From NCBI GenBank assembly GCA_030628785.1, contig DAOVQI010000050.1, positions 1 through 12,271 of the forward strand: 12,271 nucleotides of DNA. The letters are read 5' to 3'. Positions 1 through 6,366 of this stretch are shown here, one piece after another. The position numbers and the translations under genes are program-made. The notes under the pieces are model-generated. The model saw only the letters and a program-made list of their open reading frames with translations, searched no databases and was not told where the DNA came from. The DNA comes from Bacteroidota bacterium (lineage in GTDB: Bacteria > Bacteroidota > Bacteroidia > Bacteroidales > VadinHA17). The stretch's first letter is position 1, and each line of letters opens with the position of its first letter.

Positions 1-90
1 ATTCAAGGGAAAGTTTCTTCGATTAATGATAAGAATAAAATTGAAGAAATTTCAAATTTGGTTTTTGAAGCTATAAAAACGGAAGATTAA
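1..90 (+). CDS. C-terminal end of an unidentified protein (partial)
   Basis: An open frame enters from the left edge and ends at TAA 88-90, giving 29 residues that end in a charged helix-like segment (KIEEISNLVFEAIKTED). The rest of the gene is outside the window, so the product cannot be named. The stop is followed 50 bp later by an intrinsic terminator at 141-165, which supports this being a real gene end. I do not recognise the family. Confidence 0.55.
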   Translation: MQGKVSSINDKNKIEEISNLVFEAIKTED

Positions 91-140
91 GGTTAATCAA
101 AGAATTGAAAATGGATAAGTTTTTTTCAGGAAACCATCGT

Positions 141-165
141 AAAGCCACGGTTTCAACGGCTTTTT
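141..165 (+). terminator. Intrinsic terminator after the partial gene
   Basis: AAAGCC (141-146) pairs with GGCTTT (158-163), with a small inner GTT-TC-AAC hairpin, and a T run follows (161-165). It lies 50 bp after the stop at 90 and before the tRNA promoter. Confidence 0.6.
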
Positions 166-182
166 AAAATACATTTTTTATT

Positions 183-212
183 TTGAGAAAACTAAAACAA
201 AATGTACATTTG
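183..212 (+). promoter_or_regulatory. Bacteroidota-type promoter of the initiator tRNA
   Basis: TTG at 183-185 and TACATTTG at 205-212 match the -33 (TTTG/TTG) and -7 (TAnnTTTG) elements of the Bacteroidota primary sigma factor, with a 19-bp spacer. Transcription would begin about 30 bp before the tRNA. This is the cleanest full promoter match in the window. Confidence 0.7.
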
Positions 213-249
213 CAAACACAAAAAAAGAACCTAAGACATAACAATACAT

Positions 250-321
<72 letters not shown>

Positions 322-325
322 CAAA

Positions 326-368
326 GAAAAAGCCTTTCCCCCGAGTATTCGGGGGTAGGGCTTTTTTC
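326..368 (+). terminator. tRNA terminator, nested hairpin
   Basis: An outer clamp GAAAAAGCC (326-334) pairs with GGCTTTTTTC (359-368). Inside it, after 3-nt spacers, CCCCCGA (338-344) pairs with TCGGGGG (349-355) around a 4-nt loop. The T run at 362-367 makes it an intrinsic terminator of the tRNA. The outer clamp is shared with the hairpins at 408-447 and 1395-1434. Confidence 0.85.
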
Positions 369-374
369 ATTTCA

Positions 375-400
375 CAGCCTCAAGCTTGCTTGGAAGGCTG
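375..400. repeat. 26-nt palindromic repeat, copy 1
   Basis: CAGCCT (375-380) pairs with AGGCTG (395-400), enclosing CAAGC-TT-GCTTG (381-392). A second copy at 508-533 differs at a single position. It lies between the tRNA terminator and the next structured element. Confidence 0.75.
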
Positions 401-407
401 GGGAATG

Positions 408-447
408 GAAAAAGACCGTAAAGAGCGAAGCTCTTAAAGGCTTTTTC
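408..447. terminator. Nested hairpin with exchangeable inner stem, copy A
   Basis: The outer arms GAAAAAGACC (408-417) and GGCTTTTTC (439-447) pair with one bulged A (415). Inside, after 3-nt spacers, AAGAGC (421-426) and GCTCTT (430-435) form a perfect 6-bp stem around GAA. The hairpin at 1395-1434 has the same geometry and outer arms but a different inner stem. Having A and T tracts on the two arms, it could terminate transcription from either side. The actual role is inferred. Confidence 0.6.
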
Positions 448-469
448 TTTGTAAAGCTCCCCAACAAGG

Positions 470-498
470 ATCACGAGGAACGAAGTGACGAGTAACTC
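470..498. repeat. Dispersed repeat with ACGAGGAACGAAGTGACGAG core
   Basis: The core at 473-492 resembles a short repeat seen in many bacterial genomes, including Bacteroidota, between genes. The part GAACGAAGTGA (478-488) recurs at 10573-10583. Near-copies of its reverse complement form hairpin loops at 12081-12091 and 12133-12143. No coding potential is seen. Confidence 0.5.
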
Positions 499-507
499 TG
501 TGTGAGC

Positions 508-533
508 CAGCCTCAAGCTTGCTTGCAAGGCTG
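508..533. repeat. 26-nt palindromic repeat, copy 2
   Basis: This is the same hairpin as 375-400 with one substitution (526 C in place of G at 393), in the same orientation. The two copies enclose about 107 bp holding the nested hairpin 408-447 and the dispersed repeat 470-498. The whole 368-661 gap has no gene that I can support. Confidence 0.75.
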
Positions 534-661
534 CACTCCCCTAACGTGTTCAATTTTAATATTATATTACCCAATTAATTCTCAAACTTATTGGCTAGAA
601 TAAACAATATGTGTAACTTACATCAATTTGTTATTTTTCTACTAACCTAAAATCTTTTATC

Positions 662-1180
662 ATGAAAAAATTACTAAGTATTGCAATCTGCCTGGTATTT
701 ATAGGTAACGCCTTCGGACAAGAGAAATTTACAGTATCTGAACGAACTCATGAACAAAAGCATAAACGTACAATGTATCAATTTTGGTCTGTGTTCGCAG
801 CAGGAATAAATTTTGCAAAATCACAGGATATTTCTCCATATGAATATGGTAAATATATCGGAAGTTTATTTGCTCCATCCTGGAATAAAGAAAATGGATT
901 TGACGGATTAGTAAACGGGACGATATACAATTGGGAAAATTTCAAATCTGATGAGGATGGACAAATGGTTATTAAAGAAAAAGATGATGGTTCTGTTATT
1001 ATTGATTTCCCTGCAGCAGCGTGGAAAAAATACCTCCCTGAGGGTAATCCTTACGCTTCATTTCAAGAAGTTCTAGACTGCATGCAGGGTATTCTTGAAC
1101 CAATTGCAGATTATATGGAATCCACCATTAATCTAATAGTTAAAGACGAATGGATAATATTTACAATTAAGAAGAAATAA
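662..1180 (+). CDS. Small exported protein of unknown function
   Basis: A 172-residue protein with a clear signal peptide: MKK, a hydrophobic core at about 4-15, and likely cleavage at the AFG-QEK junction (residues 19-20). The mature part is about 150 residues, acidic-rich, with aromatic segments (YQFWSVFAAGINFAK at about 39-53; YNWENF at about 89-94) and a possible beta-rich C-terminus ending in a lysine run. I recognise no catalytic motif and no named family. The single mature-region cysteine is in LDCMQG. There is no Shine-Dalgarno sequence before the ATG, as is usual in this phylum. It stands alone, on the opposite strand to the ars cluster, and ends 164 bp before a strong terminator. 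It is secreted to the periplasm or beyond by inference from the signal peptide only. Confidence 0.75.
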   Translation: MKKLLSIAICLVFIGNAFGQEKFTVSERTHEQKHKRTMYQFWSVFAAGINFAKSQDISPYEYGKYIGSLFAPSWNKENGFDGLVNGTIYNWENFKSDEDGQMVIKEKDDGSVIIDFPAAAWKKYLPEGNPYASFQEVLDCMQGILEPIADYMESTINLIVKDEWIIFTIKKK

Positions 1181-1271
1181 TATCAATCACCCTTCTTAAA
1201 TCATTTAGTATAGTAAAAATAGAGACAGCTTCCAATTTTTCTATTCTTAGTGCCTTTTTGTAATGCCTGTG

Positions 1272-1286
1272 CCTTGCGGTGCAAGG
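1272..1286. repeat. 15-nt triloop hairpin
   Basis: CCTTGC-GGT-GCAAGG is a perfect 6-bp stem with a 3-nt loop, in the gap after the exported-protein gene. It has the same 6-3-6 build as the hairpins at 421-435, 1408-1422, 6805-6819 and 6819-6833. Confidence 0.5.
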
Positions 1287-1344
1287 GGCTGATATACATT
1301 GATTTATGTCTATAGTTGCACCACTTTTTTATGCTTGCGTTTAG

Positions 1345-1377
1345 CCCCGACAGGGTTCTTAACCCTGTCGGGGTTTT
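1345..1377 (+). terminator. Strong intrinsic terminator
   Basis: A perfect 13-bp stem (CCCCGACAGGGTT 1345-1357 with 1361-1373), a 3-nt loop and four T residues (1374-1377). It is oriented to stop plus-strand transcription from the exported-protein gene. No T run follows on the minus strand. Confidence 0.85.
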
Positions 1378-1394
1378 CCAAAAGCTGGAGGACG

Positions 1395-1434
1395 GAAAAA
1401 GACCATTCAGTCCGAAGGACTGTAAGGCTTTTTC
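1395..1434 (-). terminator. Nested hairpin copy B, terminator of the ars operon
   Basis: The outer arms GAAAAAGACC (1395-1404) and GGCTTTTTC (1426-1434) are the same as at 408-447, including the bulged A. The inner stem is CAGTCC-GAA-GGACTG (1408-1422), all six pairs different from those of copy A. On the minus strand it begins 10 bp after the acr3 stop and ends in a T run, so it is well placed to terminate the ars operon. Confidence 0.75.
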
Positions 1435-1444
1435 ATTTCCGGAT

Positions 1445-2503
1445 TCATGTTACTGGATGTGGATGATTAAAATACTTTTTCTGAAACCTTAATGAAACAT
1501 TTACCAGTGATATCAAAACCGGTACTTCCACCAGGGGGCCAATTACTGCGGCAAATGCTTCCCCTGAATTGATTCCGAAAACGGCTATTGCCACAGCTAT
1601 GGCCAGTTCAAAATTATTGCTTGCGGCCGTAAAGGACAGGGTTGCTGTTTTGGAATAGTCTGCGCCAATTTTCTTACCCAGGTAAAAAGAGACCAGAAAC
1701 ATTACTATAAAATAAATCAGCAAAGGAATGGCTATCCTGATCACATCAAAAGGAATTTTAACTATATATTCCCCTTTCAATGAAAACATGACAAATATGG
1801 TAAATAACAACGCAATTAAAGTAAGCGGGCTGATTTTTGGTATGAATTTCTTATGATACCAGTCTTTATTTTTGACCTTTATAAGGATAAACCGGGTTAA
1901 AAACCCGGCAATAAAGGGAATGCCCAGATAAATGAACACACTTTTGGCAATTTGGCCCATCGTTATATCAACCTGAAATGATTGCAACCCAAACCAGTTA
2001 GGTAATACGGTTATGAATACATAGGCATAAAAAGAGAAAAACAGAACCTGAAATATAGAATTTAATGCAACCAAACCTGCTGCATACTCCGTATCTCCTT
2101 TTGCCAGTTCATTCCATACAATAACCATGGCAATACATCTGGCTATACCTATCAGAATTAATCCAGCCATATAATGTGGATAATCATGTAAGAAGAATAT
2201 GGCCAGAAAGAACATTAAAACCGGACCAATAATCCAGTTCTGGACAAGAGAGAGCGAAAGTATTTTGACATTCCGAAAAACATCTTTCAATTCTTCATAT
2301 TTTACTTTTGCCAGAGGTGGGTACATCATTACAATTAGCCCGATGGCAATGGGTATGTTGGTTGTATCATAGCTAAACTTATCCCAGAATGTTGCGATTT
2401 CAGGGAATAAAGAACCTGAAAAAACACCAATAAACATGGCAAGGAAGATCCAAAGGGTTAAAAGCCGGTCTGGAAATGATAAGCGTTTAACTGAAGTACT
2501 CAT
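1445..2503 (-). CDS. acr3: Acr3-family arsenite efflux permease
   Basis: A 352-residue protein with about ten membrane segments, the usual Acr3 length and topology (BART superfamily). It exports As(III) across the cytoplasmic membrane using the proton gradient. The diagnostic segment GIARCIAMVIVWNELAKGD (about 119-137) carries Cys123, the membrane cysteine needed for arsenite transport in characterised members. The late segment SNNFELAIA (295-303) carries Glu299, matching the conserved glutamate of the family. The start is the ATG at 2503. No Shine-Dalgarno is visible; an AT-rich 19-bp palindrome (2505-2523) begins 1 nt upstream and may be an operator. It is the last gene of the ars cluster, followed by a terminator. 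The gap to the upstream ProC-like gene is 138 bp, so it may also have its own promoter. It is not related to the ArsB pump of E. coli. Confidence 0.95.
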   Translation of the reverse strand: MSTSVKRLSFPDRLLTLWIFLAMFIGVFSGSLFPEIATFWDKFSYDTTNIPIAIGLIVMMYPPLAKVKYEELKDVFRNVKILSLSLVQNWIIGPVLMFFLAIFFLHDYPHYMAGLILIGIARCIAMVIVWNELAKGDTEYAAGLVALNSIFQVLFFSFYAYVFITVLPNWFGLQSFQVDITMGQIAKSVFIYLGIPFIAGFLTRFILIKVKNKDWYHKKFIPKISPLTLIALLFTIFVMFSLKGEYIVKIPFDVIRIAIPLLIYFIVMFLVSFYLGKKIGADYSKTATLSFTAASNNFELAIAVAIAVFGINSGEAFAAVIGPLVEVPVLISLVNVSLRFQKKYFNHPHPVT

Positions 2504-2504
2504 C

Positions 2505-2523
2505 TTATATAAAGTTTATATAA
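2505..2523. promoter_or_regulatory. Operator-like palindrome before acr3
   Basis: Nine-base arms TTATATAAA and TTTATATAA flank a central G (2514). The inner 17 nt fit TATATARAGTYTATATA, shared with 4800-4816 and 4885-4901. The site ends 1 nt before the acr3 ATG, where a bound repressor would block both transcription and start-site access. The binding protein is unknown. Confidence 0.5.
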
Positions 2524-2641
2524 AACATTACCTTATAATAATTTGTGCCGGTTACCTTTAATATGCGGGTATTCATATATATTAAATGGAATATTTTAGT
2601 TACCTGAATGTGGTTTCTTTATAATTGCTGAATATTAGAAA

Positions 2642-3427
2642 TTATGATTTCAGCTTTACATATAATTTATTCAAACTATACCCATAATGACTGATTATTT
2701 GGTCTTCGTATTCACTTAATGGTTTTACCGGAATTAGGTCCATTACCTGTTCCGGTAACAGACCGGAATTGAAAAGGGTATCAACGGTACCCTTTATCAT
2801 GTCTGTTATGGCCTGTGCTGTTTCTGACTCCTCTAAACCAAAAGAAACACCTAAATCATACAAGGCCTTAATCTGAAACCAAAAGTAGGTAGGTCCCATG
2901 CCAGTAATAATTGCATAAGCCTCAAGCTTGCTTTCCTCAACTTCAGGTAACACACCCAGACATGCAAGACAATTTTTCATCTGTTCCTTAATCTCATCAT
3001 CAAAATTCTCTGAAAAGGTTATGGGATTATACCCCTGATTGATAATAGAGGGAGCATTGGGTATCATTCGAATCACCGGACAATTGAATAATGTGATCTC
3101 TTTTATTCTGCTAATTGTAATTTTAGGTGCTAATGAAAGGATAACTTTATCTTCTGTCAAATATTGCCGGATGGATTTTAGTAATTCCGGTATAACCGGA
3201 GGATGAACCGCCAAAACGACTATTTTAGATTTTACGGGTCTGTCAAGTTGGTCTGTGACCTTAACAAAAGAATACTGTTCGGAAATAAAATCAAGGGTTT
3301 CCTTATTTGGATCACAAACAATTACAGAATCAAAATGAATTCTCTTTCTTTTGAAACCCTCGAGTAAAATACGGGTTACGCGGCTGCCACCATAAAAACC
3401 GATAGTATTGATTTTTTTTGTATTCAT
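2642..3427 (-). CDS. Divergent ProC-like NAD(P)-dependent oxidoreductase
   Basis: A 261-residue protein built like pyrroline-5-carboxylate reductase (ProC, about 270 residues). The N-terminal Rossmann fold has IGFYGGSRVTR (9-19; ProC has GxGxMA-type), VVLAVHPP (70-77; ProC LAVKP) and IRMIPNAPS (119-127; ProC RxMPNTP). The C-terminal helical domain has ITGMGPTYFW (174-183; ProC SGSGPAY). The SPGGTT substrate loop of true ProC is absent; the matching place reads IPVKPLSE (232-239), and the third glycine of the nucleotide loop is Ser15. So the fold and cofactor use are supported, but proline synthesis is doubtful. The ATG at 3427 is chosen over an upstream TTG because the Rossmann motif then starts near residue 9. 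It lies 53 bp after the permease gene and before acr3, inside the arsenic cluster, so an arsenic-related or stress-related role is inferred. Confidence 0.8.
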   Translation of the reverse strand: MNTKKINTIGFYGGSRVTRILLEGFKRKRIHFDSVIVCDPNKETLDFISEQYSFVKVTDQLDRPVKSKIVVLAVHPPVIPELLKSIRQYLTEDKVILSLAPKITISRIKEITLFNCPVIRMIPNAPSIINQGYNPITFSENFDDEIKEQMKNCLACLGVLPEVEESKLEAYAIITGMGPTYFWFQIKALYDLGVSFGLEESETAQAITDMIKGTVDTLFNSGLLPEQVMDLIPVKPLSEYEDQIISHYGYSLNKLYVKLKS

Positions 3428-3480
3428 AACATAATATTTAAATGAAAATTTCAAGTCATATACGGATTGTTTTCCAGGGT

Positions 3481-4776
3481 TTATATTGAACCAAAGAATA
3501 TACCGGTGATGGTAGCCATGCTTACAACTAAAATTGTGTATACCACAGTTTTTTGTGTACCGATTACACTTCGTATCACCAGTATATTCGGCAAGGATAA
3601 CGATGGCCCGGCTAGTAGAAGTGCAAGAGCAGGTCCTTTACCCATTCCGGCTGATATTAACCCTTGCAGTATTGGTACTTCAGTTAAGGTGGCAAAATAC
3701 ATGAAAGCACCAAAAATTGATGCGAAGAAGTTAGAGAATAAAGAATTTCCCCCGACCAGAGACATGACCCACTGATTTGGAATTAATCCTTCTCCATCAG
3801 AAGAACCTAATAAAATCCCTGCTAAAAGAACACCTGCTCCTAAAAGTGGTAGTATCTGTTTTGTAAATCCCCAGCTCTCATAAAGCCACTCTCTCGGCTC
3901 ATCTTGTGTTAATAAAGTCAAAATTGTTAAAGCAACTGTAGCAACAACAAAAGGCACCAGTGGGTTCCCTTGAAAAACCAGTGCAGAAATTACCACCAGG
4001 ATTACTGAGATAACTACGTAAAGAGTTTTAATTTTAAGAATCCTGACCAGTGAATATGAAAACAGAAAACCGAAAGCTGCAGTTATATACCATTTATTTG
4101 CCCACAGCCAATAGAAAAAACCTTCATCTGAATCTGGTTTACCCCAGTTTGCAAAAACCAGGATAAAAACAAGAACAAAAAAATGGAAAGCAGTTTGCCA
4201 CATTGGACGAACTGATGGCATTTCAGGAAAATTCATTTGTTGCTCTGCCCTCTCAGCCTCCTCTTTTCTATATATAAATGACATAATCAAGCCAATTACA
4301 ATACTAAAACCCACTGCACCGATTATGCGTGCAATACCAAGTTCAAAACCCAGGACCCTTGCAGTTAATATTATTGCAAGAATGTTTATTGCTGGCCCGG
4401 AATACAGAAAAGCAATGGCAGGACCTAAACCGGCGCCTCTCTTGTGAATACTTGAGAACAAAGGGAGAATGGTACAACTGCATACGGCTAATATGGTCCC
4501 GGAAACTGAAGCAACAAGATATGCTTTCCATTTTTTTGCTTTTGCCCCGAAATATTTTATTACCGAACCCTGGCTTACAAAAACAGCAATGACTCCTGCA
4601 ATGAAGAATGCAGGTACGAGGCACAACAGCACATGTTCCTGTGCATACCATTTTGTTAACCTTAGGGCTTCAAATACTGCATTCCTGAATCGTTCTGTTT
4701 CAACAGGCATAAAGTAAACCAGCAAAAAGAAACCCAGCAACCATGCAAAAATCCTAATTTCCTTTTTCCATTCCAT
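3481..4776 (-). CDS. ArsP/DUF318-type permease
   Basis: A 431-residue integral membrane protein of the COG0701/DUF318 (ArsP_1) permease family. The two half-repeats show the family signatures: AVCSCTILPLFSS (about 97-109) with Cys99 and Cys101, followed by GPAIAFLYSGPAINILA, and in the second half ALLLAGPSLSLPNILVIRS. Ten or so hydrophobic segments are seen, with a charged, cytoplasm-like linker (about 170-190). Characterised ArsP proteins export trivalent organoarsenicals; other members of the broad family handle metals. The CSC motif suits binding of a soft metal or arsenical, but the substrate is not proven by sequence. It is 53 bp upstream of the ProC-like gene, probably in one transcript. 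The 187-bp gap before it holds three operator-like palindromes, so it likely begins its own regulated unit. Confidence 0.85.
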   Translation of the reverse strand: MEWKKEIRIFAWLLGFFLLVYFMPVETERFRNAVFEALRLTKWYAQEHVLLCLVPAFFIAGVIAVFVSQGSVIKYFGAKAKKWKAYLVASVSGTILAVCSCTILPLFSSIHKRGAGLGPAIAFLYSGPAINILAIILTARVLGFELGIARIIGAVGFSIVIGLIMSFIYRKEEAERAEQQMNFPEMPSVRPMWQTAFHFFVLVFILVFANWGKPDSDEGFFYWLWANKWYITAAFGFLFSYSLVRILKIKTLYVVISVILVVISALVFQGNPLVPFVVATVALTILTLLTQDEPREWLYESWGFTKQILPLLGAGVLLAGILLGSSDGEGLIPNQWVMSLVGGNSLFSNFFASIFGAFMYFATLTEVPILQGLISAGMGKGPALALLLAGPSLSLPNILVIRSVIGTQKTVVYTILVVSMATITGIFFGSI

Positions 4777-4799
4777 TATAAAAAGATGAGATTCGTTAT

Positions 4800-4816
4800 T
4801 ATATAGAGTCTATATA
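4800..4816. promoter_or_regulatory. Operator-like palindrome, proximal site of the permease gene
   Basis: TATATAGA-G-TCTATATA is a perfect palindrome with 8-bp arms around a central G (4808), 24 bp upstream of the permease ATG. It belongs to the same family as 2505-2523; the A/G to T/C change is matched in both arms, which keeps symmetry. Confidence 0.55.
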
Positions 4817-4884
4817 CACAATTATTGAGAATCACTTGTAACAACCTGAAAATGAATCACCAAATTTTAATTTTGTGTAGTTAT

Positions 4885-4901
4885 TAATTAGAGTTTATAT
4901 A
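4885..4901. promoter_or_regulatory. Operator-like palindrome, distal site of the permease gene
   Basis: TAATTAGAGTTTATATA matches the 17-nt consensus TATATARAGTYTATATA at 15 positions; the right arm is exact and the left arm is weaker. Its centre is 85 bp (about eight helical turns) from that of the proximal site. Confidence 0.4.
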
Positions 4902-4929
4902 TTTCAGACTAAATTTCCAACATAAGTCA

Positions 4930-4945
4930 TTCGTAATTTTACGAA
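4930..4945. promoter_or_regulatory. TTCGTAA-type palindrome, likely ArsR site
   Basis: TTCGTAA-TT-TTACGAA is a perfect palindrome with 7-bp arms in the gap between arsG and the permease gene. A related 16-nt site lies at 6367-6382, in front of the thioredoxin-like gene. Palindromes of this size suit a dimeric winged-helix repressor such as the ArsR encoded here. The pairing with ArsR is inferred. Confidence 0.55.
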
Positions 4946-4963
4946 CATTAAATACAAAAAAAA

Positions 4964-5665
4964 TTAAAAATATATAGCGATTATGTAATACATGCCAACA
5001 CCTATAAACAGAACCGCAATCACTCTTCTGAACCAGATTTCAAATACCTTTAATTTGTTATACAGACCCCCGACTCCTGAAATTGTATAGGCTAACAGCC
5101 AGGCAAAGATGATGACAGGGATTCCTGTGCCTAATGAAAATACTATCGGCAAGTAAAATCCGGATGCACTTGCTATGGTTAACGGAATAAGCATGCCGAA
5201 GTAGAGTACTCCGCTATAAGGACAAAATGCAAGAGCGAACACAATGCCCAGTAACAATACATCTAAATATCCTTTCACCTTTTTCTGCTGGAATTTTTCT
5301 GTCAGATTTCCTATGGATAAGAAATTTAATTTGATTATTCCCAGCATAAATAAACCTATCACCAAAAGCAATGGTCCAATAAATTTCTCCCCATATTGTT
5401 GAAATAATCCTGAAAGTTTAATCTGGTCAGCACTAATATAGAGAATCAAGGCAAGGGCCGTATATGATATCGCTCTACCGGCGGTATAAATCAGTCCATT
5501 ATAAAAAACTCTGTTCCTGTTCTCAAGGTCTTTCCCAATAAACCCAATAGCAGTAATATTTGTGGCTAGAGGACAGGGACTTATTGCTGTTAATAATCCA
5601 AGTATAAAGGCCGACAGGAGAGGGGTTGAACTGTTGGCCAGCAGATTAGTCAGGAATTCTTCCAT
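4964..5665 (-). CDS. arsG: ArsG-family CcdA-like membrane protein
   Basis: A 233-residue membrane protein with six or so helices, built like CcdA/DsbD transmembrane domains. Each half has its own conserved cysteine motif: AISPCPLATNITAIGFIG (27-44, Cys31) and ALAFCPYSGVLYFGM (144-158, Cys148), the positions of the redox pair in CcdA. The SPCPLATN form and its neighbours fit the ArsG branch, reported as an efflux permease for trivalent aromatic arsenicals that works with ArsE and ArsF. It starts 15 bp after the arsF stop, with GAAAG just before the ATG as a weak ribosome site. It may move electrons, arsenicals, or both across the membrane; the sequence shows the CcdA-like cysteines but does not decide this. 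No terminator is obvious before the permease gene. Confidence 0.82.
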   Translation of the reverse strand: MEEFLTNLLANSSTPLLSAFILGLLTAISPCPLATNITAIGFIGKDLENRNRVFYNGLIYTAGRAISYTALALILYISADQIKLSGLFQQYGEKFIGPLLLVIGLFMLGIIKLNFLSIGNLTEKFQQKKVKGYLDVLLLGIVFALAFCPYSGVLYFGMLIPLTIASASGFYLPIVFSLGTGIPVIIFAWLLAYTISGVGGLYNKLKVFEIWFRRVIAVLFIGVGMYYIIAIYF

Positions 5666-5680
5666 CTTTCAAGGGACGAC

Positions 5681-6103
5681 CTAAATTTCACCTATGGCTT
5701 TCTGGAGAGCTTCTCTAAATTTTTCCGGGTTGGTCCTGGCATACAAAAATCCATCATTGGTCAGGTTCACCTGTTTACCATCTTTCACAATAAGAAGAGT
5801 CTGGCCAGAGATATTCAACTTTTCTGCCATCTTCTTACCATCCTCTTCCTGAAGGTTTAATGAGGTGAAAGCTATTTTTTCTTCATTCAGAGCCTCGGAA
5901 TAGAGTTCATTAATTGCTTTTTTTGTTTCATTTTCGATGGCCTTACAAGTCGCACATCTCTGGATAAAATGGAAATAATATACCTCCACCATATCAGGTT
6001 GCAGCTGATTTGCTGATACTACTCCTTTGTCAGACTGGGCATTGCATGAATATGAAAGTGATATTATCATCACATTCAACAATAAAAGAATTGTCTTTTT
6101 CAT
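5681..6103 (-). CDS. arsF: ArsF-like thioredoxin-fold lipoprotein
   Basis: A 140-residue protein with a signal sequence ending in SLSYSC, so Cys20 is the likely lipid-modified residue, followed by a short linker and a thioredoxin-like domain (about 38-140). The active site is RCATCKAIE with Cys50 and Cys53. Later elements (EEKIAFTSLNL; ISGQTLLIVKDGK at 98-110) fit the thioredoxin fold. It resembles ArsF of arsEFG systems, which is described as part of a nitroreductase activity on nitrophenyl arsenicals. That function is taken from family knowledge and not visible here. The ATG overlaps the stop of the upstream gene in ATGA, pointing to translational coupling. The lipid anchor would put it outside the cytoplasmic membrane, facing ArsG. 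Confidence 0.8.
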   Translation of the reverse strand: MKKTILLLLNVMIISLSYSCNAQSDKGVVSANQLQPDMVEVYYFHFIQRCATCKAIENETKKAINELYSEALNEEKIAFTSLNLQEEDGKKMAEKLNISGQTLLIVKDGKQVNLTNDGFLYARTNPEKFREALQKAIGEI

Positions 6104-6345
6104 GATAATTTGTTTTTAGTTAATAATTCTTTTAATTCTTTTCCTGAAGGCACCCTGCCACTTACAGTGACAACACCGTTAATTACTAATGCAGGTGTCC
6201 TTAATATGCCATATTCCATCATTTCGTTGATGTCTTCAACTTTATTTACGTCTGCTGCGATATCCAATTCAGCAAGACAATTAATTACAGCTTTTTCAAG
6301 TGCTCTGCATTTAGGACATCCCACTCCTAATACTTTAATTTCCAT
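6100..6345 (-). CDS. Small thioredoxin-like protein with CPKC (ArsE position)
   Basis: An 81-residue protein of the short thioredoxin/redox-active disulfide type (TM0996-like). It has MEIKVLGVGCPKCRALE with Cys10 and Cys13, and the RTPALVINGVV segment (about 49-59) with the conserved cis-proline of the thioredoxin fold. No signal peptide is present, so it acts in the cytoplasm. I start it at the ATG at 6345 because the CPKC then lies at the usual distance from the N-terminus. A longer frame to 6378 would run through the palindrome at 6367-6382 and adds no recognisable residues. Its stop overlaps the arsF start (ATGA). Small thioredoxin-like proteins occupy this place (ArsE) in arsEFG systems; I infer it donates electrons to ArsG or ArsF. 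Confidence 0.82.
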   Translation of the reverse strand: MEIKVLGVGCPKCRALEKAVINCLAELDIAADVNKVEDINEMMEYGILRTPALVINGVVTVSGRVPSGKELKELLTKNKLS

Positions 6346-6366
6346 TTTCAAAGAATATATTCGTAT

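Noticed and set aside
2642..3427. Naming the ProC-like gene proC
   Set aside because: The SPGGTT substrate motif is missing and the third glycine of the nucleotide loop is changed, and the context is arsenic resistance, so proline synthesis is not supported.
3467..3775. Plus-strand frame of 102 residues opposite the permease
   Set aside because: It is antisense to the well-supported permease gene. The same holds for the frames at 4329-4592, 4469-4717 and 6110-6373.
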